A stretch of DNA of 64,000 bases. Origin: Rhabditophanes sp. KR3021 (Eukaryota > Nematoda > Chromadorea > Rhabditida > Alloionematidae). Positions 1-21,339 of the stretch are shown here, piece by piece. Both the position numbers and the translations under genes were made by a program. The stretch's first letter is position 1; every line of letters starts with the position of its first letter. The notes beneath the pieces were generated by a model. It searched no databases. It was not told where the DNA came from and worked only from the letters and a program-made list of their open reading frames with translations. The stretch lies in the NCBI GenBank assembly GCA_963281155.1, contig CAUJLY010000002.1, positions 4,154,001 through 4,218,000 on the forward strand, read 5' to 3'.

Positions 1-978
1 TAAAGGAGAAATTGTCAAGTCTTAAAACTAGTGTTTAGCTGAAATCAAAGAGGAAATCGTAGAAGTTAGATTCTTCAAGTTGAATGGTAAGATGTGGCAC
101 TCCCGTAAAGCTGCCTGCGCTTTCGAAAGAATTTATATTGCTTGGTTTACAAATGGGAAACATCTTTTCAGTATTTGTTATCAAGTTAAGAAATAGGTAG
201 ACACTTGAAAAATGTTATTAATTTCGAGAAAGCTGATTATGGAATGACAGACCCTCTGTTTCTCCATTTAAGAAACCTAAATTCTATTGCAAGAAATGTA
301 ACCTCGAATTTAGAAGCGAAGTATCACTGGAATGCCATATGGATAGAATAAACGTCCTAAAGAAACTCACTGTGCACATTGGAAGTTAGTATTTTGGGAT
401 AAGAAAACATTAGCTTTTCACATTGAATTTGGTGCTTGTAAAGAATTATGTGTTGCTCAACTAAAGCATATATCAAATTTAATGCTGGAGATTGTTTGAA
501 CGAAAATTGGGCAGGCTGGAGATTTACCTGAAAGAAGAACAAAGTCTGTGTACCCCTTCTGCTCGATTCGACAAACGGAGATAATGTTATCACCATCCAT
601 GAAGCCTCGTAGAAAGATCTATTATATATCGGAAAGTCAAACGTCTTGCTCTAAATAATCGTGATTTGCTCAACAGAAAAGAAAGTAGATTGGACAAAAA
701 TCAGAATTCATGCAGCAGATACTCTCCACCTAGAACTTCCAGTCCCTACCAAAGAGTTAGCTGAAAACCTGGAGTCTATCTTGGTTGAAATATTCAAGAG
801 ATGGATTAGCAACTGAACTGACGGGGAATGTAGTTTGCCTGAAGTGTACCTTCTGAATCATGCAAATACATGCGCTATTGCTGACATTTTGGTTAAGATG
901 ACTTTGGGCAATTAAATTAATAAATATTTTGATTCCCATTTTTAATTTTAACAAAAAAAATTTATTCTCTCTCTTTAC
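1..978. other. NALCN intron (partial) with decayed coding remnants
   Basis: This stretch follows a donor site (GTAAAG at 978-973, minus strand) and holds no recognisable channel exon, so the next NALCN exon lies to the left of the window. On the plus strand around 270-390 a short frame reads with CKKC spacing followed by CHMDR and a later His, resembling a zinc-finger remnant. No intact gene is visible. I read it as old mobile-element debris within the intron. Confidence 0.45.
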
Positions 979-10712
<9,734 letters not shown>

Positions 10713-12097
10713 CTGAAATAAATTTAAACGGACATAAAAAATATATATGTAAAAGTGTCAAAAATAGGCAATATTATGCAACGAATTAATTTTCAATTAA
10801 AATGAACCTCTCCTTTAAAACAAAATGGCAGAAGAAGGCTAATGCCTTATAATTAGATGATTGTATAATATGTGATGGGGTACATTCATGTATAAATAAA
10901 ATTTAATATTTATGATATCTAAAATATCCCTAAGTATCTTCAAATATCCCCTATTTTTTAAATAAATTTTACTATAAATTGTATGGTACGAATTAATTTT
11001 ACAATAAGAACCCAAATTGAGTCCCGGATTAATAAATATGTATAGTTCAAATTATTTTATTTGTATTCTTGGCGAAAATATTGTGGCAGAGAGATTTAAG
11101 TAATTAATATCATCCTAAAAAATATACTTTTTAATTCCCTGGAATATTTAATTTGTTAAAGTTCTAAATCAATCATTTAGAGTACGGGGCAAAATTGAAA
11201 TGAACAGATATTTAAAAAACCTCGGATGGCCTTAAATTATGTATCATCCAAAAACAATATCTTTTTATAAATATATGTGTAAACATTCATTAAGGATTTG
11301 CTATCACATATATACATATTTCCTTTATCAAAAAGCAACTTTTTTGTATCAAAAAGAAATATAGTCATTCGCTCAAAATAGCAGTTAAAGGCTGTGCAAT
11401 TTTAATGTAGTATATCTTAAAACAACAAAAAAGATTTAGACCTAATATTCAATATATGTACATAGATATAACAAGTCAAAACCACCAGTTAAAATAATGC
11501 AATTTCAATAGTTTCCTATAAACATAATAAAACATTATGCGTTATTTTGTTTATAATAATGAGTAATTATTATTTTAGGAAATGTAGCTGCTATTAGCAT
11601 GCGAACAAATACAAAAAATGCCTAATGATTATTGACAATGATTTGAAATACAAATTTATTTCCTAAATAAGTTAAATTCATGTGCACATTTAATATAAAT
11701 AAAATGAGTTTAATGCGAAAGAGATTGATTTTGTAATGTACTTCAAAGAAGACAATGTAAGTGTTTTACACATTTGCTTTGACTATAAAAAGCCATGTTT
11801 TTTAAATAAAATGCGGATTACGAAGAAGATTTAAGGATTAAGTGAGGAAAATATATATTATTTTGATGAAGATGATGTATCAAATTCCCAAAGAGAACAT
11901 ATTGTGAAAGGTTTCCTTAACAAAATTTATTTGTTACTAACGAGAAGCCAATATGGACTTCAATGTGGTCTTGAAACATTGCCCGCAAATAATTTGGAAA
12001 AGTGATGGCTTTGGTTGCCAAGGTAACTAAATGTGATAACCAAAATATATTTCAAATGTGGAAAGCAATTACTGAATACACAAATTACAAAGCAAAA
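10713..12097. other. Intergenic region between NALCN and IFT74
   Basis: About 1.4 kb of AT-rich DNA between divergent genes. It should hold the IFT74 promoter and, if the NALCN start is in the 10511-10712 exon, the NALCN promoter as well. I cannot recognise a further exon, RNA gene or repeat. Confidence 0.4.
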
Positions 12098-14028
12098 ATG
12101 GAACGACCCACCACATCTTCTTCTAGACCATCTACTTCGAAGGGCAGACCTAAAACTGCTAATCAAAGTAAGTTCCTAACTTAATTCAAGTTAATACATG
12201 TTTAGATGGCCCAAGACCAGCTTCGCGTAGATCGGTTGCTAGGCCAAGTTTTGATGGTACTGATCAACAAATTACTATGAGACCGGTTTCAAGAAGAATT
12301 GTTCCAGACAATGAAGTCCATGTTAGAGCTATTCCACCTGAACCAAGGGATCTATCGTCCTCTATCGGAAGAATGCCATCCAAAGCTCCAGGAACTTCAT
12401 TGGGGAGACCTAAAACGGGAGTTCGTATTCCAACAGCGTCTCAAGCAAATCGCCCCGTTACTAAACAAGGATTGTCTAACCCAGTCCCACAATCTAGAAT
12501 GGGAACCGGAATGAGAAACAGATTGATTATGGATAAAACTTACTTCAAGGGGCTATTACGAAATAAAATAAATTTAGTTGAAGCCGAAGTCGAAGCCTTG
12601 AGAATAAAGCTGGAAAAGGGCGAAAGAGACAGCCAACAACTATTCATATTTGAGCAACAAGCCGAACAATTGGCAAAGGAAATAGAAAATTTACAAAAGG
12701 AACTCCAAGATTATAATATTGTCATGGACAAAATGAATACAAACAGCGATTTTAATGATTTGACATTTGATGTAAATGAAAATCATCGAATTAATAGTGA
12801 ATTGTCCGAAGCATTGGAGAAATCGTTTAAGGAATTCCAAGAAAAAGAATCTGATGTTGTTGAATTGGAAAAACAGCTGGAATTGGCAAAGAAGCATATA
12901 GCTGATAAGATGGATCAACTCGATCCAAATATAAAAAGTAGATTTGCGGAATTAGCTGGACTAGTGGAACATAAGAAACAATTATTATCGGAAGCTCAAA
13001 CTTTATCGAAGGTCTTAGACAAAAGAAAAGCTGATATGGAAACTGCTTCCGCCAATTCTCCCTTAAAATTACAAGCTATGGTTTTAAATGAACGACTAAC
13101 AGAAATTAAGAACAAACGAAATAAATTACTCGATGAAATTAACTCAAACGAATCGCCAGAGGCTCAAAGAGAACGTCTTACAGACCAAGTAAAGAACTCG
13201 AATGAACAAATTCATTCTATGGAAAAACAAATCGAAGAGACTAAAGATGCCATTAATATTGCTCGAGAAGAAATACGTGAATTTGAGAATAATTTTAATG
13301 ACATTGCCATTTCTTCAAGCAAAAAGTATCAAGAGCTAAAGATACGCGAACATCAGATTGATGAATTCTTAGAAATGTATGACAAAGAGAAAGCCGAGTA
13401 TGAAAGAAAGATTAAAATTTTAAATGATAATGGACTTGAGATTTTGGAAAAAATGAGCCAAAATATTAATAATGGGAAGAGCGTAGAAGTAGGTGTGAGT
13501 ATAAAAGAATCTGAAATTAGGAACTTAAAAGATAGTGATAAAGCTAGGTATTTGCAAGATAAACATCAGGAAATGCAAGAAATGTTATTGACGTCAGCTG
13601 ACAGAGTTTATGAGCTTCATAATGATATAGAGCAAATTCAAGCTGAAATAGATGAAATAACTCAGGCCGAAGAATCATATGTAGAACATAACACAGATTT
13701 CGAAAGAGAGGTAGATGAGTTTGAGGAAACATTGACTCATATGAGACAAAAATTGCAAGACCTTCAACTACAGGTGCCTGATAAAGAAGCGGAACTCCTG
13801 CAAATAACAAAAGAAAATGCAGAATATGTGACTATGTTAGCTGGTTTGCCAGAATATCGTAAGTTAAAACAATTAGAGGACCGAACCAAACTTATAAACG
13901 AACAAAAGAGTCAACTAAAAGAAGAGGTTGGGAAACTCGAATTAGACACCACTTTTGAAGACATCAAGGCAGCAGCCATCCTAAAGAAAAGGAAGGTTAA
14001 TGAATTATTGATGCAGCTTTATAATTAA
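12098..14028 (+). CDS. IFT74: Intraflagellar transport protein 74
   Basis: Core IFT-B component; with IFT81 it binds tubulin and carries it into growing cilia. Two exons, 12098-12167 and 12206-14028, joined across a 38-nt intron (GTAAGT...TTTAG), give 630 residues; vertebrate IFT74 is about 600. The N-terminus is basic and rich in Arg, Pro and Ser, as in the tubulin-binding tail of the family. Diagnostic stretches: RPVTKQGL, MDKTYFKGLLRNKI, ELQDYNIVMDKMNTN. The rest is almost continuous coiled coil. The ATG at 12098 matches the family's short basic start; an in-frame ATG at 12002 would add 32 residues with no family likeness. Its presence argues that this organism has cilia. Confidence 0.93.
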
Positions 14029-14308
14029 CTTTTTAGCAACTTTTCCATTTCTTAATTATACTTAAATGATAATATTTTTAAGAGCTATTTGTAAAGAGAT
14101 AAAAGATATCATAAAAAGTTTTTATTATTAAATGACTGAACATAAAAAAGTAAAATTTAAATAATAAATTTCGAATACAATAATAGAATATATAGGGTTC
14201 AACATACATAATAAAGCCACATTGTTATTAGGTTTGATGAAGTATATAATTTAATGTAGGGACTTTTGGATAAAACTTAAGAAAAAAGAAAAAAATATTG
14301 TGAAAGGC

Positions 14309-16240
14309 TTAGTCTTGTCTGCGAGCACGGGCTTTACGACTTTTGACTGGTTCAACAATTGGCTCTGGTTCAGGCTCATGGGTCTTTTCTTGAACAACTT
14401 GTTCCGGTTCTTCTTCGAGATCTTCTTTTGAAATTGTGGGAACTGTTTCTTGCTGTGAATGGACAGATTCGTCTTCGCTAGATGGAGCAGAGTACTTTTC
14501 AGAATTTTCAGCTTTGTCGGCATCGACATCTTCGACATCTTCAATAATATCATCCACGATTTCCTCAAGTTCATCTTCATCATCAGGATTGACAGCATCT
14601 GTTTTCTTGTTGTCGTAAGCTGGTCTAGATGTCTTTCTACCCCACAAGAAAACGGCTGCTGTGACGGCAATCAACAAAACGCAGACGAATCCTCCAAGGA
14701 AATATTCTGGATATGTGTCATAAATGTCGGTGAGATGTTCGATGAAGGATTTAGTTGGGTTGAAGATAGCATCATATTCAATTAATTTGGCTTTCTTAAC
14801 ATCAGTAGTTTGTTGAGCAAAAGTAAGAGCTAGTGCGGCATTACTAGTGATGAAAAAGTTGTCAAAAACAATTTGTTTAGACATAGTCCATAATTCGATT
14901 CCAACGGTTGAGAAAGGAAGTAACTCGGTGTACCCTTTGGGTTCAAAGTGATCAGGATTGTCAATCTTTTTGGGGATGAATTTTCCTTTATAAGCAGGGT
15001 TGGCAATCTTGGGTTTTTTCCAAATTCCCTTATAAGCTGGGTTCGGGATAACTGCCATTTTCCAGGGTCCACATCCTGAGATTCCGACACACTTTGGGTT
15101 AGGGATCAATTTAGCCTCAAATTCACCATCCATTTCAGTATCCCAATCCGCTGGAATTTGAGCTTCTGGATCAGGAATAAGTTCAGATTCACTCTCGAGC
15201 CAATCTTCAGGCATACTTACACTAGTATCAACAATAGTTTCTGGGGCGTTGTCGTCATGGTCTTCTGGTTTGGTTGCTGTTTCATCAACAATCATCTCTC
15301 TATCATCCCAATCAGCCTAAAAATAAATTTGTCAAATATTGTAATAAGAAATTAATTATTCAAATATTTCGCTTGTGTTAGTTTTAAGTGTTGCATAGTT
15401 TAACTTACGGGTTTGACGTCTTTTGGGTCATCAATTTCCTTAACAGGTTCAATGGCTGGAGCCAAATCAGTAAGAAGATTTCCAATGAAAGCAGGAACTC
15501 CATCAACTGATACTGTGTACGTGTTGTCCGAAGTAACTTGGAGAGAGTACAAATGTACTTTTTTGTCATCGAAGAGACTTTCAATGCTCTTTAAGTTGTT
15601 TGCTTTTACATTATGATGTTCCTAAAGTAATGGATAACATAATAAAGAGGGCAATTGACAAGCTTACAGAGATAGTTCCGTTCTTTGGGTTTTTGTAATT
15701 GATAATAAAGTGTATTTTTGCAGAGGTACCACACTTGTCTGGGCCAAACATTATAGAATAGGGAGTCAGATTGTTAAAACTTTTCAAATGCTTTTCAGCA
15801 CCAACAGTCAACAATTTGATATATCCACCTCCACAGTCTTGACCTTCTTCATACATGGCTTCGAATTGGACAATCAATTTATCTTCAGTAAAATCAAATG
15901 TTTTCTTCAATTTCGAGGAAATTGCATGGTGCAGGGCTTTATCCTTGACGATTAATCCTTTGTCGCCTTTGATCAAAACATTGGTTGGCTCATTTATCTC
16001 CCATTTTCCTTCATAAGCAGAAACTTCCCCGGTCCCGTCGTTCTTCTTCGCAGTAGACACAAACCAATCTTTGTCGAATTGAGTTGAATCTTTAAAATAT
16101 TCTACAAAATACACGTCATCTGAAACCGGTACGATTGGTTTAACAAAATTGATTGGAATAAAGGTTTTAGGATCTTCAGTTGTACAGGAGATTGAAGTAA
16201 CTCCGATTATAGCTACTATGGAAGCAATAAAAAGCTTCAT
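14309..16240 (-). CDS. CANX: Calnexin
   Basis: ER membrane lectin chaperone that holds monoglucosylated glycoproteins during folding. Three exons: 15668-16240, 15409-15621, 14309-15316; 597 residues. Seen: signal peptide (MKLFIASIVAIIGVTSIS), lectin domain with GGGYIKLL and the DKCG cysteine region, the P-domain arm with motif-1 repeats (PEDW, PADWDTEMDGEF) followed by motif-2 repeats (IPNPAYKGIW, IANPAYKGKF), the returning lectin strand (GIELWTMSKQIVFDNFFI), one membrane span (GGFVCVLLIAVTAAVFLW) and an acidic cytosolic tail ending RKARARRQD. A splice-acceptor-like TTTTAG lies 5 nt upstream of the ATG, suggesting a spliced 5' leader. It lies 717 bp downstream of another ER gene on the same strand. 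Confidence 0.96.
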
Positions 16241-16957
16241 TATTACTAAAACAAGTTAAAATTAAAGTAAAGTAAAATAGATTTTAAGTACGCGAAGTGT
16301 GGGCAAAAGCTGTTGTCGGTGGTATTAAAAATAGTGGCCCTATCGAATGAGTATACAATAAGACATAAAAGAAATGATGTGATGGTGTATGAGGCAATAA
16401 TATTTAAAGGTAAGCCTTATATGAATAATGCTTGAAATATTGGATATGTATCGAAGAAAGAGTAACTATCAAGAACCAACTATAGTATATGGAATGGCTT
16501 AATAATGAAATACAAACACGGCACACAATACAACTATTATAGTATAATGTACAATACAGTCCATAGCAACAAACTAGATAAATATGAGTAACATAAGACA
16601 CTGAACAAGTGTGCTTACAACTAACGCAGTTGGGGAATCGTTCCATCTAGTTAACTATATTACAACAGATAAGGGTGGTAATCTGCATGCTAGAATGTGC
16701 TAGAATGAATATTAGTGGAAGTAATGGGAGATAATTTATTCATGAAGTGCAGTGTACATTTACGCTAATCGAGTAAAAGGAATATAATGTATAAAATTAA
16801 TACCGCAATTACGATTTATTGCTGACGTGTCGTTGATGGTAAAATAAAAATGTGTGACACAGGTTTTAAAAGTTAACTGGACAACGGCTTTTATTCATAA
16901 AAATGAAGCATAATTTAAAATCGAAATAACTTAATAAGTAAAAAATTATGAATAAAT
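16241..16957. promoter_or_regulatory. Spacer between TXNDC12-like gene and calnexin, with a UPR-like core
   Basis: A 717-bp gap between two same-strand ER genes. Near 16822-16832 the sequence contains TGACGTGT, which shares the TGACGTG core of XBP1/ATF6-type unfolded-protein-response sites. One short match in AT-rich DNA is weak evidence. I see no coding content. Confidence 0.25.
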
Positions 16958-17551
16958 TTATAATTCTTTCTTCTGATTTGCTGGAATTAATTTATTAGTA
17001 CTCCTAAGTTGGGGAACTTCTTTTCCGTAATGTTTGATTACGTCTTTCATGGTGTTGAAGATGTGGGAAGGATTGGCATAATAGTATTTGTAATTTTTGT
17101 ATTCAGCTTTTTGGTTAGAAAATTGTTCCATAACATCACCTCTTTTGTCAAGGAAAAGAACTCGGGGTGAGTAAGAACCGTCGGGTTTGTATTCCTCTTC
17201 TTCTGGTTCCTCGTTATCTTCCGTATTGGTGACAACAAAGAATTCAGATAAGGCAAGGAATGCTTTCTGAGCGTTCTTTTGTTCAAAGAGTTTCTTCAAA
17301 CTTTTGCAGGCTTGGCAATATTCCTTGTGGACAAGAAGAAGAATTGGTTTGTTTTGCTCCAGAGCAGTTTCGATAGCATCATCCCATGGAACCCATTTAG
17401 CACCATCAGACCATCCTTAATTTGGATTAAAATAATAAAAAATGTAACAAAACAAACCTCTAGAAAGGGGATTAACTGCCTTTTCGGGAGTTTCATCGGC
17501 TTGGATAGCCATAAGGGAAATCGCTACAATAGCAAAAACTAATGTACGCAT
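16958..17551 (-). CDS. TXNDC12: ER thioredoxin-fold protein, TXNDC12/ERp18-like
   Basis: Small ER-lumen thiol oxidoreductase of the TXNDC12/AGR family. Exons 17458-17551 and 16958-17415 across a 42-nt intron; 183 residues. Seen: signal peptide (MRTLVFAIVAISLMAIQA), then GAKWVPWDDAI and a thioredoxin strand PILLLVHKEYCQACKSL. The active site reads CQAC, so both redox cysteines are present but the family's usual CGAC is altered. The C-terminus KKEL is a KDEL-like retrieval signal. An acidic insert (EEPEEEEYKPDG) precedes the PRVLFLD strand. An acceptor-like TTTTAG lies 9 nt before the ATG. The choice of TXNDC12 over AGR proteins rests on the two-cysteine site; which member it is remains less certain than the family. 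Confidence 0.82.
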
Positions 17552-18673
17552 AGTTAGAATCTAAAACCACGTATGACTTCTGATTTTGTCGATTTTTCCC
17601 AAATATGTCTTAAATACACGTGTATAATTTAGGAGGGGCACTCATCTTGTTTGTATCTCTTTTGCGGGGATGACAGAAATTTCTTCTACATGTACAGTGT
17701 GTCTGTATGTTTTAACGAGATATTTTGTTGTTGATCTGGGTATATAGAGATATGGATGTCCTTGACCAGTTCTTATACGTAGAAAGGTTGTAAATGGACG
17801 CAAGAAAAGTAATGTTTGCAGTAACTTTATTAATGATATTAGTAATTGATATTTTGACACTTTTGAAATAAAAATTACTAAATTTTATTTTAATAAAAAA
17901 GGTATTTTAGAAAAAAGTATTGTACAAATAAAAAATAGTTTTTAAATCAAAGCGACAGACGATAATATCATTTTAATGCAAAAGTGATTAAATTATTTAT
18001 ACGCAAAACACTAGCAGAAAAAATTCCTTGACTCATTAAACTCATGTAATATTTCTAAATACTCTTAAATATTCTTAGATATTTCAAAATATCTGCATCT
18101 TTCATTAGACATATTGAACAACCAATATGCAATTGTTTTGTTTGAATAAAATGGACATAATTTGGTTTTACGATCTTACCTGCCGAGTTTAAATGAGGCT
18201 TAATTTTATGGATGAATGATAATTAAAATAAAATAAAGATGTATTTAATTCTATGAAAATATTTAGTTCAAAATAATATCATTAAAAAGGTCTTTACATT
18301 AGTTGATTTGGAAAAAAATTTAATCCAATCCTTCAATAATATTTACTTCAGTATTATTTAGGAAAGTTCGTCATATATTTGAATATGGTTGGAAATGATA
18401 GCATCTTCAATCACATTCCGAATTTTTATTTAATGCGATTATAATCTCCTGAACATGAGCCACCTCTGTCATCATGTCATTAATGACCTCCTTTTGGCAT
18501 AGGTGGCAATAAGTCACGGTCAAGTTCATATTATGTACCAACCTCAAAATTAGTAAATAAAGTAGAACAGGCATATGTTATCTGATTTTGAAGGCAGGAA
18601 AAGAAACTAGCCTTATATTTTTAAAATTCATTGACTTATACCTCTCTCTAAAATAAAGTTCTAATTACTAAGG
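17552..18673. promoter_or_regulatory. Divergent intergenic region, 1.1 kb
   Basis: Lies between the starts of the TXNDC12-like gene (minus) and the mucin-like gene (plus), so it should hold both promoters. A CCACG near 17562-17570 could be an ER-stress half-site for the former. Short frames here have no recognisable content. Confidence 0.3.
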
Positions 18674-20898
18674 ATGAAACGTTCTACTCTTGGTCTAATT
18701 ATATTGAGTATTTTGCTTTTTGTTTTATTTTTTGGCCTAATAATAGCATTGATATTTCCCCTTAGCGGCGATATTGTTGTTAATAGTGATGCTAAGCAAG
18801 CTGATTCTTTAACAACTAATTCTTCCCCTGATCGCTTCTTGAAAAAGAATACAACCGAAATTAGAAGGAAACAACCTAATTCTAATATCGCAAGTTCCAA
18901 AGAACTTCAAGACTCTCACATTAATTTAGTCGAAGAAGTGTTTCAAATCTTAGAAAACAATTCAAAACTTATTACTACAACTGACCATTTTCCCATTTTA
19001 TTAACTACCACCAATGAAACACTTGAAACAACAACTATTACAACTGAAACAACCTCAACAAACAATACTGCTGAAACAACCTCAACTACAAACAATATTG
19101 CTGAAACAACCTCAACTACAAACAATATTGCTGAAACAACCCCAGCGACAAGCGTAATTGGTGAAACAACTACTACAATAGAAATAACATCAACGGCAAG
19201 AACAATTGCAACAACCTTCGAGAATCCCAAAATAACTTCTTCTTCTAATCACGAACTTTTGAGCATCCTTACACGTAATAAAAATACATTTTCAGAACCA
19301 GCACCCCTTCCAGTGTCAACGGATATCGTTCAAACCACCAGAAGACATAGAAATAGAGAAAAGGCTGTAACATTAATGCTGTCTCAAAATTTGTTAAGAA
19401 AGTTTATTAGTAAAGATAGAAATGCTTTTTTGGATGTTATTCCCGTTGAAGATAAAGTTGTTCCCTTTTCCACAACTCAAATTATGCCCACCATTGCTTT
19501 TCCTGATAAACCAGTCTTTGTTCCAGATGAAATAACTAACCTCGATAGTTTTGAAAAAAAAGGAATCTCTAAAATTGAAGTGCAAATTTCCCCTTTTGAA
19601 GAAATGCATAGAAAACCACTGCAAATGCATCCATTGAGGTCATATAGCTTATCTCCACCTACACCAATGAAGAGAATTACGACCGCTATGCCATTTACTA
19701 CTTCAACAGCTCGATCAACGACAGAATTGGTTACTAAAATTGTATCAACTACCTCAGCTGAAGAAATAGAAGAAGATAAGACTTCGTTCAGTCCTGAAAG
19801 TCCATTGATCCTTTCAACTCCCTTACCAGAATTAAAAGTCTCATCAACAGCTCTACCAGAATTAATAGCTACATCAACTGCTCTCCCCAAACTAATGGTT
19901 ACATCAACATCTATTCCCGAATCTATAGATACAACAACAGCTCTTTCTGAATTGATGGTCACTTCAACTATTCAATCTGTAGTATCTACGCGACCAACTG
20001 TGACTACAACTGATAATATGTTGCCAACATTGATTCCCCAACTCCCTATCTTTTCAATTCACCCTCAGCCAGTTACCACGTCTAATTTAAGTCTACACCA
20101 ACTTTCTCTACTTACAAACATTCCTATTCATTCAGATGGCAAAATTTCTGGCTTATTGATGATTGACGATATTTTATTTGTTGCCAAAAACACTGGCAAA
20201 ATTGAATTATTTAACAAAACATCCTATCAATATTTAGCTGATTTGAAGACTAATTTGTCTATTTACCAAATTAACGAACTCTCGGATGACACCATAGTTA
20301 TTTCAGAAACTAAATTGAATACCCTGAATTTAGTCAATTTTAGTGGAACAGTCATCAAAAAGGTTGTTTTACCATTTAAAAGTAAAGGTATGGCAGTATA
20401 TCAGGATATGGTAAGTGAATTTAAATTTGTTTTATTTAATTAACTTTCTAATAGATCTTTGTTCTTTCAAATACAAACAATCAAATTTATGTCTACGATG
20501 AGGCTCTTCAATTTATTGAGATAATTAAATACGACAATCCACGTAACGATATCTGTAATTTCCTTGCCCCATCATCTGATGCATTTTACATTGGCTGTCA
20601 CTTGTCAATCCTCAAAATTGACTACAATGGTTACTTATTATCTCAACTTGGATTCGGAGAAGGATCCTATGGCTTAGGATTAAAGTACCATCAACCTACT
20701 CATTCACTATTGGCCATTCAAAAGGGAAAAACTGCGATACATATTTTCAATGAAGATGAATCAAGCCATGTTCTATTACAATTTAATAATTCAAACACGA
20801 CGGTTTGGTCAGATCTTGCAGTTACTACAGATAAAATATTCGTATCAGATTATAATGTTGGCGTTGTTAGATTGTTTGAGTTTCCAATAATAAATTAA
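18674..20898 (+). CDS. Type II membrane protein with Thr-rich mucin stalk and beta-propeller-like head
   Basis: Exons 18674-20410 and 20455-20898 across a 44-nt intron; 726 residues. A short basic N-terminus precedes one hydrophobic span (residues about 7-30), which indicates a type II orientation. A long Thr/Ser-rich stalk follows, likely O-glycosylated, with two tandem repeats: a 30-nt unit coding AETTSTTNNI near 19070-19140, and five 10-residue units around TALPELxVTS near 19830-19970. The C-terminal 260 residues show recurring short strands with a DGKISGL, NGYLLSQLGFGEGSYGLGL, KIFVSDYN pattern like NHL or olfactomedin-type propellers. No exact family is recognised. Two cysteines (DICNF, IGCHL) could pair. 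Function is likely extracellular adhesion or matrix, by architecture only. Confidence 0.75.
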
Positions 20899-21339
20899 AC
20901 AAGGAATATAAATAATGTAAATATAATACAAATTAGCTTTTAATTTACTAATAAATATTTTCTGTGATAGTTTCATTTTATAACAATTCAAAATTAACCA
21001 ACGCCTATTTTATGAAGCTTTAATTAATTAGAGACAAAATGTTTGCATGTGATATGTAACAATCAGAATGCAACATTGATATAATACAATTTGGAACTAT
21101 AAATATAATTATTCGAAAGTAGTTGGTTTTGTAAACGTTTTATTTAAGTAAGAATAATTGGCTAATCGGTCTTTCGACGTCTATATATAGTGGTAGATGT
21201 CGATAATCCTATGATGACATGTTGTACTTTGTAACAAAGTAATAAATATCAATGAAATTAAAAAATTTCATATACTTCGTATTAAAGGGAACAATTATAC
21301 ATTAGCAGAGATTATAAAAATTGAATTAATAACTGATTG
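20899..21339. other. Tail-to-tail intergenic spacer
   Basis: The 3' ends of the mucin-like gene and of the hAT-derived gene face each other here. It is AT-rich. I found no terminal inverted repeat or tRNA. Confidence 0.35.

Noticed and set aside
14251..14670. A basic Lys/Leu-rich minus-strand frame
   Set aside because: It is another frame of the calnexin acidic tail, with no independent support.
16820..16832. TGACGTGT as a firm unfolded-protein-response site
   Set aside because: One short match, 580 bp from the calnexin start, is not enough; kept only as a weak note.
19070..19150. Tandem 30-nt repeats as a possible CRISPR array or satellite
   Set aside because: The units are directly adjacent, in frame and code a Thr-rich decapeptide in a mucin stalk; there are no spacers.
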